NCBI GenBank assembly: GCA_958426425.1
Contig: CATZYY010000060.1
Location: 1-13,243, forward strand
Length of the DNA stretch: 13,243 bases
Reading direction: 5' to 3'
Source of the DNA: an uncultured Oscillospiraceae bacterium
GTDB taxonomy: Bacteria > Bacillota > Clostridia > Oscillospirales > Oscillospiraceae
Below, in pieces: positions 1-7,677 of this stretch. Position 1 is the stretch's first letter, and each line of letters opens with the position of its first letter. Made by a program: the position numbers and the translations under genes. The notes below the pieces were generated by a model. That model searched no databases and had not been told where the DNA came from. It saw only the letters and a program-made list of their open reading frames with translations.

Positions 1-43
1 CTCCCATGGCCGAGGGGCCCCGGCCGGGTTTGACGCTTTTCAT
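1..43 (-). CDS. 5' end of an unidentified leftward gene (partial)
   Basis: A leftward start codon at 43 is preceded by a good ribosome binding site (GGAGGG, six bases upstream of the ATG). It opens a frame reading MKSVKPGRGPSAMG before the window ends. The promoter at 77-105 points into it. Fourteen residues cannot identify a family. The basic, Gly/Pro-rich opening resembles the start of small membrane proteins I loosely remember from Oscillospiraceae, but that is recollection and not evidence. The gene is divergent from obg, so it shares the 44-216 intergenic region but not its transcript. Confidence 0.5.
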   Translation of the reverse strand, partial: MKSVKPGRGPSAMG

Positions 44-76
44 GGCGGTCCCTCCGTATGATACAGGATTTGGACC

Positions 77-105
77 AGTATAACACGAAAGGCCGCCCGG
101 GGCAA
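77..105 (-). promoter_or_regulatory. Promoter of the leftward gene at 1-43
   Basis: Read on the minus strand, a TATACT -10 box (77-82) lies 17 bp from a TTGCCC -35 box (100-105). The -10 matches the sigma-A consensus at 5 of 6 bases and the -35 at 4 of 6. Start of transcription would be near 70, leaving a short leader with a GGAGGG site. Confidence 0.5.
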
Positions 106-134
106 TGGGCCTTTCCCGGAAAAAGGCTCCGCTC

Positions 135-163
135 TTGACGGGCCATGGGTTTTCGGGTAAAAT
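135..163 (+). promoter_or_regulatory. Sigma-A promoter of obg
   Basis: TTGACG (135-140) and TAAAAT (158-163) are separated by exactly 17 bp, each one mismatch from the vegetative consensus. Transcription would start near 170, giving a leader of roughly 47 nt before the obg start codon at 217. This indicates obg is transcribed on its own and not from an upstream ribosomal-protein operon. Confidence 0.75.
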
Positions 164-216
164 AGGTGAGATTTGGAATACTGTTCTCAGAATTTACAGA
201 GATTTGAGGTAGCAAT

Positions 217-1503
217 ATGGCGACTTCCTTTATCGATAAGGCCCGAATCACCGTCCGGGCCGGCAACGGCGGCAACGGCGCGGTGGCCTTCCACCGGGAG
301 AAGTATGTGGCCGCCGGCGGGCCTGACGGCGGCGACGGCGGCAAGGGCGGCTCCATCATTTTGCAGGTGGACGACAACATGTCCACTCTGATGGACTTCC
401 GCTACAAGCGCAAATATGTGGCGCCCAACGGCGCCGACGGCATGGGGGGCCGCAAGTCCGGCAAGGACGGCGCCAATCTTACCATCAAGGTGCCCCGGGG
501 TACCCTGATCAGGGACGCCGAGTCCGGCGAGATCATCAAGGACATGTCCGACAGCGAGCCCTACGTCCTGTGCAAGGGCGGCCGGGGCGGCTGGGGCAAC
601 ATGCACTTCGCCACCCCCACCCGCCAGGTGCCCCGCTTCGCCAAGGCGGGCCTTCCCGGTGAGAGCCACGACGTGCTGCTGGAGCTGAAGCTGCTGGCGG
701 ACGTGGGCCTCATCGGCTTCCCCAACGTGGGCAAGTCCACCCTCCTCTCCGTGGTGTCCAAAGCCCAGCCCAAAATCGCCAACTACCACTTCACCACCCT
801 GTACCCCAATCTGGGCGTGGTGTGGGTGGAGGAGGGCGTCTCCTTCGTCATGGCGGATATCCCCGGCATCATCGAGGGCGCCAGTGAGGGCGCCGGCCTG
901 GGTCACGACTTCCTGCGGCACATTGACCGCTGCCGCCTGCTGGTCCATTTGGTGGACGTATCCGGCAGCGAGGGGCGGGACCCCGTGGCGGATTTTGACG
1001 CCATTAATGCAGAGCTGTCCCAGTACAGCCCGGACCTGGCCCAGCGGCCCCAGATCGTCTGCGCCAACAAGTCCGATATTCTGGACCCCGAAAGCGACAA
1101 CCTGACCCGTCTGCGGCAGCATGTGGAGGAAAAGGGATACACCTTGCTGGAGATCTCCGCCGCCGCCCACCAGGGCACCGGAGAGCTGGTAAAAAAGATT
1201 GCGGAAATGCTGTCCGTGCTGCCTCCGGTCACAGTTTACGAGCCGGAATACGTGCCCAAGCCCCCGGTCATCGACTCCTCTGCCCCGCTGGACATTCATC
1301 GCTCCGACGACGGCACCTGGCTGGTGGAGGGCCCCTGGCTCCAGCGGCTTATGGCCAACGTCAACTTTGCCGACTACGAGAGCCGCATGTGGTTCGACAA
1401 GACACTGCGGGAATCGGGCCTGTTCCAACGGCTGGAGGAAATGGGCATCCAGGACGGGGATACCGTATCCATGTACGACTTCGAATTCGAGTATCAGCGG
1501 TAA
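217..1503 (+). CDS. obg: GTPase Obg/CgtA
   Basis: Obg is a conserved, slow-turnover GTPase that binds the 50S ribosomal subunit and couples ribosome assembly to growth state and stress. The 428-aa product has the full three-domain plan. The N-terminal glycine-rich Obg fold covers about residues 1-158, with runs such as AGNGGNGAV and GGDGGKGG. The G domain follows, with P-loop GFPNVGKST (167-175), switch-II DIPG (214-217), NKSD guanine specificity motif (284-287) and a G5 ISAA stretch (313-316). A C-terminal OCT domain covers about 355-425 and contains the segment from WLVEGP to FEFEYQR. Length equals that usual in Firmicutes. The ATG at 217 has GAGG seven bases upstream. It has its own promoter and terminator. 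Unusually, no rplU or rpmA gene lies directly upstream in the window. Confidence 0.97.
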   Translation: MATSFIDKARITVRAGNGGNGAVAFHREKYVAAGGPDGGDGGKGGSIILQVDDNMSTLMDFRYKRKYVAPNGADGMGGRKSGKDGANLTIKVPRGTLIRDAESGEIIKDMSDSEPYVLCKGGRGGWGNMHFATPTRQVPRFAKAGLPGESHDVLLELKLLADVGLIGFPNVGKSTLLSVVSKAQPKIANYHFTTLYPNLGVVWVEEGVSFVMADIPGIIEGASEGAGLGHDFLRHIDRCRLLVHLVDVSGSEGRDPVADFDAINAELSQYSPDLAQRPQIVCANKSDILDPESDNLTRLRQHVEEKGYTLLEISAAAHQGTGELVKKIAEMLSVLPPVTVYEPEYVPKPPVIDSSAPLDIHRSDDGTWLVEGPWLQRLMANVNFADYESRMWFDKTLRESGLFQRLEEMGIQDGDTVSMYDFEFEYQR

Positions 1504-1529
1504 GCAAGGAGCCCGTTTTTTGATAAACC

Positions 1530-1565
1530 AAGGCCCGGCGCAGATGGCGCCGGGCCTTAATTTAT
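1530..1565 (+). terminator. Intrinsic terminator after obg
   Basis: A perfect 12-bp GC-rich inverted repeat (1530-1541 with 1547-1558) closes a 5-nt loop (AGATG). It is followed by the T-rich stretch AATTTATTTG and lies 27 bp beyond the obg stop, so obg is monocistronic. The T tract is interrupted, so termination may be less than complete. Confidence 0.8.
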
Positions 1566-1641
1566 TTGCCGCCGCTTTGGTAAAATACCATAAATTTCTT
1601 TTTGAATTCATGTGAAATCCATACGAAAAAGATTTTGGTGC

Positions 1642-1671
1642 TTGACAACGGAGCCATTTTCGGAGTACACT
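1642..1671 (+). promoter_or_regulatory. Promoter of the T-box/trpB2 transcript
   Basis: A consensus TTGACA -35 box (1642-1647) and a TACACT -10 box (1666-1671, 4 of 6 matches) are separated by 18 bp. Transcription would begin around 1678, just before the conserved 5' side of T-box stem I. Confidence 0.65.
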
Positions 1672-1677
1672 CACCCC

Positions 1678-1976
1678 AAGTTCACAGCAACAAACCGATG
1701 ACGCGGACGAGTACACGGGATACCGCCTTTCCAAGAGAGCTGCCGGCGGTGGGATGGCAGCAGAGGAGGCCCCGCCGAATGGACCGCCGAGGGCGGACTG
1801 AACGCCGGAAGGCCAGTAAGGACGACGGGCTTTTCCCCCGTTATCAGGGAAAGACGTGTGTCAGCACGTCGCCGAGCGGGCGAGCAATCGCCAAATTGGG
1901 TGGCACCGCAGAAGTTTTCAGACTTTTGTCCCAAGGAACCATTGGATGGGTCCTTGTGGGACGAAGGTCTTTTTTG
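1678..1976 (+). ncRNA. T-box riboswitch, predicted tRNA-Trp specific
   Basis: This cis-acting leader senses uncharged tRNA and controls transcription into the tryptophan synthase gene. Hallmarks are in the right order. A stem I 5' K-turn-like segment (GATGACGCGGACGAGTA, from about 1697) comes first. The AAGAGAGC motif (1733-1740) follows, opening the distal hairpin GCTGCC/GGCAGC (1739-1744 with 1756-1761) around a GGCGGTGGGAT loop. The likely specifier codon TGG (1780-1782) lies in a GAATGGACC context. A stem III-like hairpin occupies 1853-1870. The diagnostic T-box sequence TTGGGTGGCACCGC (1896-1909) precedes the terminator helix (1920-1970) and a T run. The acceptor-pairing bases UGGC (1901-1904) require a tRNA ending GCCA, that is discriminator G73, which fits bacterial tRNA-Trp. 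Specifier and discriminator therefore agree. Exact stem I pairing was not folded computationally. Confidence 0.9.
1920..1976 (+). terminator. T-box-controlled terminator (attenuator)
   Basis: The 5' side beginning AGACTTTTGTCCC (1920-1932) pairs with GGGACGAAGGTCT (1958-1970). An inner AAGGA/TCCTT helix extends it (1933-1937 with 1951-1955), and a TCTTTTTTGTTT tract follows. Its 5' side lies just 3' of the conserved T-box bulge, as expected for mutually exclusive terminator and antiterminator forms. Uncharged tRNA-Trp would favour read-through into the gene at 2013. Confidence 0.85.
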
Positions 1977-2012
1977 TTTCCCTGGGACCCCGGAATCGAA
2001 AGGAGAATTCCC

Positions 2013-3395
2013 ATGACATTCGAAAAAATCCCTTACAAGATCTACCTGTCTGAAGACGAGCTGCCCCGGAATTGGTACAACGTGCGGGCCGATATGAAGA
2101 ATAAGCCCGCACCCCTGCTCAATCCCGCCACCGGCGAACCCATGGGCTACGAGGACCTGCGCCCGGTGTTCTGCGACGAGCTGATCCGCCAGGAGCTCAA
2201 TGACGACGACCGGGAGATCCCCATTCCCCAGGAGATCCGGGACTTCTATAAGATGTACCGGCCCGCTCCCCTGGTCCGGGCCTACTGCCTGGAGGAAAAG
2301 CTCCAGACTCCCGCCAAGATCTACTACAAGTTCGAGGGCAACAACACCTCCGGCTCTCACAAGCTCAACTCCGCCATCGCCCAGGCCTACTACGCCAAGA
2401 ACCAGGGCCTCAAGGGCGTCACCACCGAGACCGGTGCCGGCCAGTGGGGCACAGCCCTGTCCATGGCCTGCTCCTATCTGGGCCTGGACTGCCAGGTGTA
2501 CATGGTGAAGGTCAGCTACGAGCAAAAACCCTTCCGCCGGGAGGTCATGCGGACCTACGGTGCCGCAGTCACCCCTTCCCCCTCTGAGACCACCAACGTG
2601 GGCCGGGCCATTCTGAAGGCACACCCCGGCACCACCGGCTCCCTGGGCTGCGCCATCTCCGAGGCCGTTGAGGCCGCCGCCAGCCAGCCCGGCTACCGCT
2701 ATGTGCTGGGCAGCGTCCTCAACCAGGTGCTGCTGCACCAGTCCATCATCGGCCTGGAGGCCAAGGCAGCCCTGGACAAGTACAATGTGACCCCCGACAT
2801 CATCATCGGCTGTGCCGGCGGCGGCAGCAACCTGGGCGGTCTGATCTCTCCCTTCATGGGCGAGAAGCTCCGGGGTGAGAAGGACTACCGCTTCATCGCC
2901 GTGGAGCCCGCCTCCTGCCCCAGTCTGACCCGCGGCAAGTTTGCCTATGACTTCTGCGACACCGGCATGGTCTGCCCCCTGGCCAAAATGTACACCCTGG
3001 GCAGCAACTTCATCCCCTCCGCCAACCACGCCGGCGGCCTGCGGTATCACGGCATGAGCCCGGTGCTGTCCCAGCTCTACCACGACGGCTACATGGAGGC
3101 CGTCTCCGTGGAGCAGACCAAGGTTTTCGAGGCTGCCGAGGAATTCGCCCGGGTGGAGGGCATCCTGCCCGCTCCCGAGTCCAGCCACGCCATTCGGGTG
3201 GCCATTGACGAGGCCATGAAGTGCAAGGAGACCGGCGAGGAGAAGACCATTCTCTTTGGTCTCACCGGCACCGGCTACTTCGACATGGTGGCCTATGAGA
3301 AGTTCCACAACGGCCAAATGACCGACTACATCCCCACCGACGAGGAGCTGGAAATGAGCTTCGCCCAGCTGCCCAAGGTTCCCGGCGAGAACTGA
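2013..3395 (+). CDS. trpB2: TrpB2-type tryptophan synthase beta chain
   Basis: This is a PLP-dependent beta-replacement enzyme that makes L-tryptophan from indole and L-serine. The 460-aa product is longer than the roughly 400 aa of ordinary TrpB and has TrpB2 features. These are an extended N terminus, the PLP lysine K117 in NTSGSHKLNSA, the catalytic glutamate E139 in TETGAGQWG (TrpB1 proteins normally read ETGAGQHG) and the phosphate-binding loop CAGGGSN (267-273). The start is set by AAAGGAG seven bases before the ATG at 2013. The frame stays open upstream, but that stretch is T-box RNA and not protein. No trpA or other trp gene adjoins it, so it probably salvages free indole or acts with a distant TrpA. 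Expression should be controlled by uncharged tRNA-Trp through the leader. Confidence 0.93.
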   Translation: MTFEKIPYKIYLSEDELPRNWYNVRADMKNKPAPLLNPATGEPMGYEDLRPVFCDELIRQELNDDDREIPIPQEIRDFYKMYRPAPLVRAYCLEEKLQTPAKIYYKFEGNNTSGSHKLNSAIAQAYYAKNQGLKGVTTETGAGQWGTALSMACSYLGLDCQVYMVKVSYEQKPFRREVMRTYGAAVTPSPSETTNVGRAILKAHPGTTGSLGCAISEAVEAAASQPGYRYVLGSVLNQVLLHQSIIGLEAKAALDKYNVTPDIIIGCAGGGSNLGGLISPFMGEKLRGEKDYRFIAVEPASCPSLTRGKFAYDFCDTGMVCPLAKMYTLGSNFIPSANHAGGLRYHGMSPVLSQLYHDGYMEAVSVEQTKVFEAAEEFARVEGILPAPESSHAIRVAIDEAMKCKETGEEKTILFGLTGTGYFDMVAYEKFHNGQMTDYIPTDEELEMSFAQLPKVPGEN

Positions 3396-3403
3396 TTTCT
3401 CAC

Positions 3404-3443
3404 AAAAACCACCCCCGTGCCAAATGGCGCGTGGGTGGTTTTT
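3404..3443. terminator. Bidirectional terminator between trpB2 and the histidine kinase gene
   Basis: AAAAACCACCC (3404-3414) pairs with GGGTGGTTTTT (3433-3443) around an inner CGTGCC/GGCGCG-like region. The A run on one side and T run on the other allow the same hairpin to end the rightward trpB2 transcript and the leftward kinase operon, whose stop codon lies at 3451. Confidence 0.85.
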
Positions 3444-3450
3444 CCTGTGC

Positions 3451-6006
3451 TCATGTGTGATTTTCGCCTTTTTTCCCCACCCACTTGCGCAGGGTTTCCT
3501 GCAGCAGCGCAAAATCGATGGGCTTGGAGACGTGGGCGTTGATACCCGCGGCAGTGGTGGCCGCCACATCCTCTGCAAAGGCGTTGGCCGTCACTGCAAT
3601 AATGGGAACGACGGCAGCATCCGGCCGATGCATGGCCCGGATCCGTCGGGCGGACTCACAGCCGTCCATCTCCGGCATCTGCATATCCATCAAAATCGCA
3701 TCAAAGGAGAATGGCTGGGAATCCCGGAAAATCTCCATGGCCTCCCGGCCATTCCAGGCCTGGGTCACCTGAACGCCGTTCATGCTCAGCAGCTCCGTGG
3801 TGATTTCCATATTCACCTCGTTGTCCTCTGCCAGCAGAATCCGCAGCCCCTCCAGAGTCACCGGCGCCTGCTTGTCCTGGGAATGGGATTCCTCCTCATG
3901 GTTCTCCTGCCCCGGAGCCACCTCGCTGGAGGCGGTAAAGGGCAGAATAATGGTAAAGGTGGTGCCCTTTCCCGGCTGGCTCTCCACCCGGATCTCACCG
4001 TTCATCTGGGTCACCAGATTTTTGGTGATGGGCATTCCCAGACCGGTCCCCGCCACCTTTCGGGCACCAAAGCGCATCTCCCGAGAGTAAGGCTCGAAAA
4101 GGTGCGGCAGGAAATCTGCTTCCATGCCCATGCCTGTATCCGACACCACCAGTTTATACCGGGGGGACTCCAAGCTCTCGATCTGCGTCAAAGAGACGGA
4201 GACCGTATCCCCCGGGGAGGTAAACTTCAGCGCGTTGGAGAGGAGGTTGTTGAGAACCTGCCCAATGCGAACAGGGTCCGCCAAAACCCACCGGTCCTCC
4301 ATCTCCACAAATTCCTGGAGTGTTTTGCCGTCGTGCTCCGCCTGAAACCGGAAAGAGCCGATACATTCCTCCACGCAGGCTCTCAGGTCGATCCACTGGT
4401 TGTTAAGTACCACCTTGCCCTGCTCCATCCGGGACATGTCCAGAATATCGTTGATCAAATCCAGCAGCTGTCGGCTGGAATAGTGGATTTTGTTCAAATA
4501 CTCCGCCGTCTGAACCGGGTCGTCGGCGTGCTGTGCAGCCAGCTGGGAAAGACCGATGATGGCATTGAGCGGCGTGCGCATGTCATGGGACATGTTGCTG
4601 AAAAAGCTCTGTTTAGAGGCCTCGTTTTGGCGGGCTAGCTCCAGCGCATCCTGCAGCAGCTTCCGCTCCCGCAGCTGGCCCTGCTTCTCTGCCTCCACCT
4701 CCCGGAAGCACAGCACCACTTCCTCCGGTGCCAGGGATTCGTCAAACAAAACCCGCACGCTGACCCAGCGGTACTCCTCTCCGAAGCGGCGGAGAAACTC
4801 GCCACCAAAATCCCGCATCCGGCGGGAAACCAGGGACTGAATGCTCTCCCGGGAAAAGCTGCGCATAAACTCCTCGTAAGCATCCGGCTCAATGACCTCT
4901 CCCAGGGCCTTTTGCAAATCTCCATAGGCCCCGCTTTCAGGCAGCCGTGCGCGCATATAGTCGGAGCCTTTAATCATCTCATAGGTATCCCGGCCGTAAT
5001 CCACCCGATACAGCGCATAGTAGGAGTTGCCCAGCACCCGGACGGTCTCATTGGTCCGCTCCATCCGGGCGTTGGTACGGACGGAACGCCAGGTCATAAT
5101 AACCGCCATCAGTAAAAAAAGGCCGATAATGGCGGCAAAAGCCAGATAGAACCAATTCATGCTGCGCAGGATATTGGAATACGGTCTGGTGAGAATGGCA
5201 TACCAGCCATTTTCCATCACGGTGTAATAAACCCCCCGGGTCTGGCCGTTGAGATCAGTGATGGAATCGTCGTAGCCCGCCAGTTCTCCAGCCTCAATCT
5301 GGCTGATGAGATCACTCAAATATGCGTGGATAGCGGGATCGTCCATCTTCAGCTCTGTATGATGAAAGATCACGTTCCCTTCTCCGTCACAAAGGAAAAA
5401 GGAATCCCCCGGGGAGAGTTCCTGGTCTGTGATCTGGAAAGTAACATTCTCCGGAAACACGTCAAAGGCAAGTACCGCCTCGGCAGCATTGCATTTTTGA
5501 GCCGCCGTAATCACCGGCGTATTGGAAATAGCATCCACATACAGGTTGGTGAAGACCACCGCTCCCTCCGCGGCCACAGCCTTTTGATACCACTCTGTTT
5601 CATAGACATTGTAGGTATCGTCCCCCTCCCAGGGATTGGCGGCAATGATCTCTCCATCCAATACCAGATAGAGGTCCACGATTTCCTTTCCCAGGACAGT
5701 GCTGAGCTGCTGAAAGTAGAGGTTCATCCATTCCAGCAGTTCCTCCTTGCTGCTGCCCTCTTCTACCCTCTGATCCAAAGCGACCGTGCCAAAGGAGAGC
5801 AGCGTCTCAAAAACAGAGAGATTGTTGCTCTCCTCCGCGGCATAGTTGCGGGAGAGCGCTACCCCCATGCTCTGAGCGTTGCGCAGCAGTGCCGTTCGCA
5901 GCAGCAGAGAGCTGATGAGGGCTAAAATCACCAGGATTAATAATCCAGCAACATTCAGCTGCATATCGCGGAACATGCGTTTCCGCTCCGCTGTTTTCCT
6001 TCTCAT
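3451..6006 (-). CDS. Membrane-bound hybrid sensor histidine kinase with C-terminal receiver
   Basis: This 851-aa kinase is the predicted input of a phosphorelay. A first membrane segment (about 17-39) and a second (about 287-310, WFYLAFAAIIGLFLLMAV) bracket a roughly 245-residue extracytoplasmic region with Cache-like character. No clear HAMP follows. A PAS-like stretch covers about 320-440 and is called from general appearance. The H-box SHDMRTPLNA has phosphoacceptor H474. The ATPase domain shows LNNLLSNALKFT, SDTGMGM (D623) and GTGLGMPITKN. The receiver domain (about 725-845) has phosphoacceptor D774 in LMDMQMPEMDG and a late SKPI lysine. The ATG overlaps the stop of the HPt gene as ATGA, so translation is probably coupled. 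The ligand cannot be told from sequence. Confidence 0.93.
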   Translation of the reverse strand: MRRKTAERKRMFRDMQLNVAGLLILVILALISSLLLRTALLRNAQSMGVALSRNYAAEESNNLSVFETLLSFGTVALDQRVEEGSSKEELLEWMNLYFQQLSTVLGKEIVDLYLVLDGEIIAANPWEGDDTYNVYETEWYQKAVAAEGAVVFTNLYVDAISNTPVITAAQKCNAAEAVLAFDVFPENVTFQITDQELSPGDSFFLCDGEGNVIFHHTELKMDDPAIHAYLSDLISQIEAGELAGYDDSITDLNGQTRGVYYTVMENGWYAILTRPYSNILRSMNWFYLAFAAIIGLFLLMAVIMTWRSVRTNARMERTNETVRVLGNSYYALYRVDYGRDTYEMIKGSDYMRARLPESGAYGDLQKALGEVIEPDAYEEFMRSFSRESIQSLVSRRMRDFGGEFLRRFGEEYRWVSVRVLFDESLAPEEVVLCFREVEAEKQGQLRERKLLQDALELARQNEASKQSFFSNMSHDMRTPLNAIIGLSQLAAQHADDPVQTAEYLNKIHYSSRQLLDLINDILDMSRMEQGKVVLNNQWIDLRACVEECIGSFRFQAEHDGKTLQEFVEMEDRWVLADPVRIGQVLNNLLSNALKFTSPGDTVSVSLTQIESLESPRYKLVVSDTGMGMEADFLPHLFEPYSREMRFGARKVAGTGLGMPITKNLVTQMNGEIRVESQPGKGTTFTIILPFTASSEVAPGQENHEEESHSQDKQAPVTLEGLRILLAEDNEVNMEITTELLSMNGVQVTQAWNGREAMEIFRDSQPFSFDAILMDMQMPEMDGCESARRIRAMHRPDAAVVPIIAVTANAFAEDVAATTAAGINAHVSKPIDFALLQETLRKWVGKKGENHT

Positions 6007-6362
6007 CTGCCTGCCTCTCCAATGGCGCCCACCACCGCCGCATAGGCCCGGTCAATCTCCGGCATCAGTCCGGCGGCTCTTGTCCAGTCGTCCGCCCGCA
6101 GAGCTTCCACCTGACAGGTCAGCAGCCGAAACAGCTCCGACATGGAGAGGTTTCCGCACACCCCTTTCAGGGTGTGGGAGGCGGTCAGCGCCCCCGCAGA
6201 ATCTCCCGCCGCCACGGCGGCGGACAGGGCAGCATAGTTGCCGTCCGCCAAGAATTTTGTCAAAAAGCGCTCCAGCAGCGCCTCGTTGCCCATAAATCTG
6301 CCCAAAGCGTCATCCACATCAATGCCGGCGGCAGTCAGCCGCTCTTTCTTTACAGCGTCCAT
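6003..6362 (-). CDS. Free-standing HPt phosphotransfer protein
   Basis: This is a small (119 aa) histidine-phosphotransfer protein expected to shuttle phosphate between receiver domains. The HPt signature ASHTLKGVCGNLSM places the phosphoacceptor at H63. The residues around it (HTLKG, then N) fit the four-helix HPt family, and the length is that of a single HPt domain with no fusion. An AAAGGAGGAG ribosome binding site lies before the ATG, 15 bp after the response regulator's stop. The 3' end overlaps the kinase start by four bases. In many hybrid kinases HPt is the last domain of the kinase itself. Here it is a separate gene, suggesting it links the kinase receiver to the HD-GYP regulator encoded just upstream. 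Confidence 0.92.
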   Translation of the reverse strand: MDAVKKERLTAAGIDVDDALGRFMGNEALLERFLTKFLADGNYAALSAAVAAGDSAGALTASHTLKGVCGNLSMSELFRLLTCQVEALRADDWTRAAGLMPEIDRAYAAVVGAIGEAGR

Positions 6363-6377
6363 CTGTCTCCTCCTTTA

Positions 6378-7439
6378 TCATGATTCCCTCTGATACAGGT
6401 TCTGCAGCTTCTCCTCCACGGAGAAGAAACGATCCAGCAGACGGGGATTAAACGCCCCGCACTCCCCATCCCGGATCATTCGCAGCACCGTCTCCCGGGG
6501 AAATGCATCCTTATAAACCCGCTTGCAGCTGAGGGCGTCGTACACATCCGCCAAAGACACAATCTGGGCCCACAGAGAGATCTCGTCCCCCTTCAGTCCG
6601 TCGGGATAGCCTCGGCCATCCCAGCGCTCGTGGTGGTGGCGGGCAATGTCGCAGGCATAGGAATAGACTCCGTTCTCCCGCAGCTGTGGAATCTTCTCCA
6701 GCAGGGAGCTGCCCTGGGTGGTATGGGTTTTCATGATCTCGAACTCCTCCGGCGTCAGACGGCCGGGCTTATTCAAAATAGCGTCTGGAATGGCGATCTT
6801 GCCCACATCGTGCATAATGGCGGCCTGGGCAATCTGCCCAACTTCCTCCCGGCTGAGACCTTCTCCCAAATCCGTGTCCAGCAGCAGGCTCTCCGTGATG
6901 TTGTGGATGCGGCGGACATGTTCTCCGGACTCGCCGTTGCGGAACTCGATGGCCGCGGCCAGGGATTCAATCATGCCCTGATTCAGATCGATAATCTTCC
7001 GGGCCTGGGCCAGCAGTTCCGACTGCTGCCGCTCCACCACGCTGCCCAGCCGCTTCCGGGCCCGGAACAGCTCCACCACGGAGTTCACCCGGCGCAGCAC
7101 CACATAAGGTACCACCGGCTTGCTGATGACGTCCATGACACCCAGGTGATAGGCCTCCCGCATGGTGGCGTCACTGGCCTCGGCGGTAATGAGGAACACG
7201 GGAATCCGCTCCGGAGTCCCGTCCTTTTGCAGGTACCGCAGCACTTCCAGCCCGTCCATCTCCGGCATCACCACATCCAGCAGCACGGCGCAGTAGCCCT
7301 CCGGATTAGCTTGGATTTTCTCCAGACCAATCCGGCCATTTTCCGCCTCCTCCACCCGATAAAAGGAGGCAAACAGGTTTTCCAGAATGCCGCGGTTGAT
7401 TTCATCGTCGTCTACCACGAGTATGGTGTCAGGAATCAT
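6378..7439 (-). CDS. Response regulator with HD-GYP phosphodiesterase output
   Basis: This 353-aa protein joins a receiver domain (1-125) to an HD-GYP domain (about 150-350), a family that hydrolyses cyclic di-GMP. The receiver has acid-pocket D10/D11, phosphoacceptor D55 in LLDVVMPEMDG, T86 and K107. The HD-GYP part keeps the metal and substrate motifs: H174 in GEHVRRI, HD at 210-211 with K214, H239, H269/H270 in HHHERWDGRGYP, and D300. It therefore looks catalytically complete. It is the first gene of the operon, downstream of the promoter at 7552-7580, with GGGGAG before the ATG. Phosphorylation by the neighbouring kinase/HPt would gate cyclic-di-GMP breakdown. That wiring is inferred from gene order. 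Confidence 0.93.
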   Translation of the reverse strand: MIPDTILVVDDDEINRGILENLFASFYRVEEAENGRIGLEKIQANPEGYCAVLLDVVMPEMDGLEVLRYLQKDGTPERIPVFLITAEASDATMREAYHLGVMDVISKPVVPYVVLRRVNSVVELFRARKRLGSVVERQQSELLAQARKIIDLNQGMIESLAAAIEFRNGESGEHVRRIHNITESLLLDTDLGEGLSREEVGQIAQAAIMHDVGKIAIPDAILNKPGRLTPEEFEIMKTHTTQGSSLLEKIPQLRENGVYSYACDIARHHHERWDGRGYPDGLKGDEISLWAQIVSLADVYDALSCKRVYKDAFPRETVLRMIRDGECGAFNPRLLDRFFSVEEKLQNLYQRES

Positions 7440-7551
7440 CGCGCTCTCCCCACTTCTGTAAAATTAAGGGACCATGGATATGCCCTTCTCTACCGTTCAG
7501 GCAGAGACAAAAGCCCCATATCCGGCGTCAAAATGTCGCTCTCTGCCATCC

Positions 7552-7580
7552 ATTATAGCAGGCTCCGGTCATTTCAACAA
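7552..7580 (-). promoter_or_regulatory. Promoter of the phosphorelay operon
   Basis: On the minus strand a perfect TATAAT (7552-7557) is preceded by TGC, forming an extended -10. A weak TTGTTG -35 (7575-7580) lies 17 bp away. It gives a leader of about 105 nt before the response regulator start at 7439. The rest of the gap from 7440 to 7677 holds no convincing gene. Confidence 0.65.
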
Positions 7581-7677
7581 GCCGCTTTCCCATCCCTTGG
7601 CGAGCTCAGCGGCCGATGGCATTTCCCGCTGCGGCGGTGCCGGCAGATCCTCCCATCTGCCCCGGCGAATAGCGGCC

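Noticed and set aside
101..111. Shared 11-mer GGCAATGGGCC with the terminator at 8461-8471
   Set aside because: Too short and without matching flanks to be called a dispersed repeat.
107..127. GCCTTT/AAAGGC hairpin between the divergent promoters near obg
   Set aside because: Only a 6-bp stem with no T run, lying upstream of the obg promoter; likely incidental.
187..1734. 515-codon open frame antisense to obg
   Set aside because: A GC-rich shadow of a codon-biased gene; Gly/Ala/His/Val-rich translation, no ribosome binding site, and obg is certain on the other strand.
1602..2012. Open frame continuing about 137 codons upstream of the trpB2 ATG
   Set aside because: This stretch is the T-box leader with terminator; the ribosome binding site and homology start at 2013, and the upstream translation looks like no protein.
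1671..3578. 635-codon open frame antisense to trpB2
   Set aside because: Same shadow effect; it also runs across the T-box and both terminators.
7642..7661. Hairpin GGCAGAT/ATCTGCC after the DUF2178-like gene, as a terminator
   Set aside because: The 7-bp stem is not followed by a T run on the minus strand, so intrinsic termination is not supported; read-through into the phosphorelay operon is possible.
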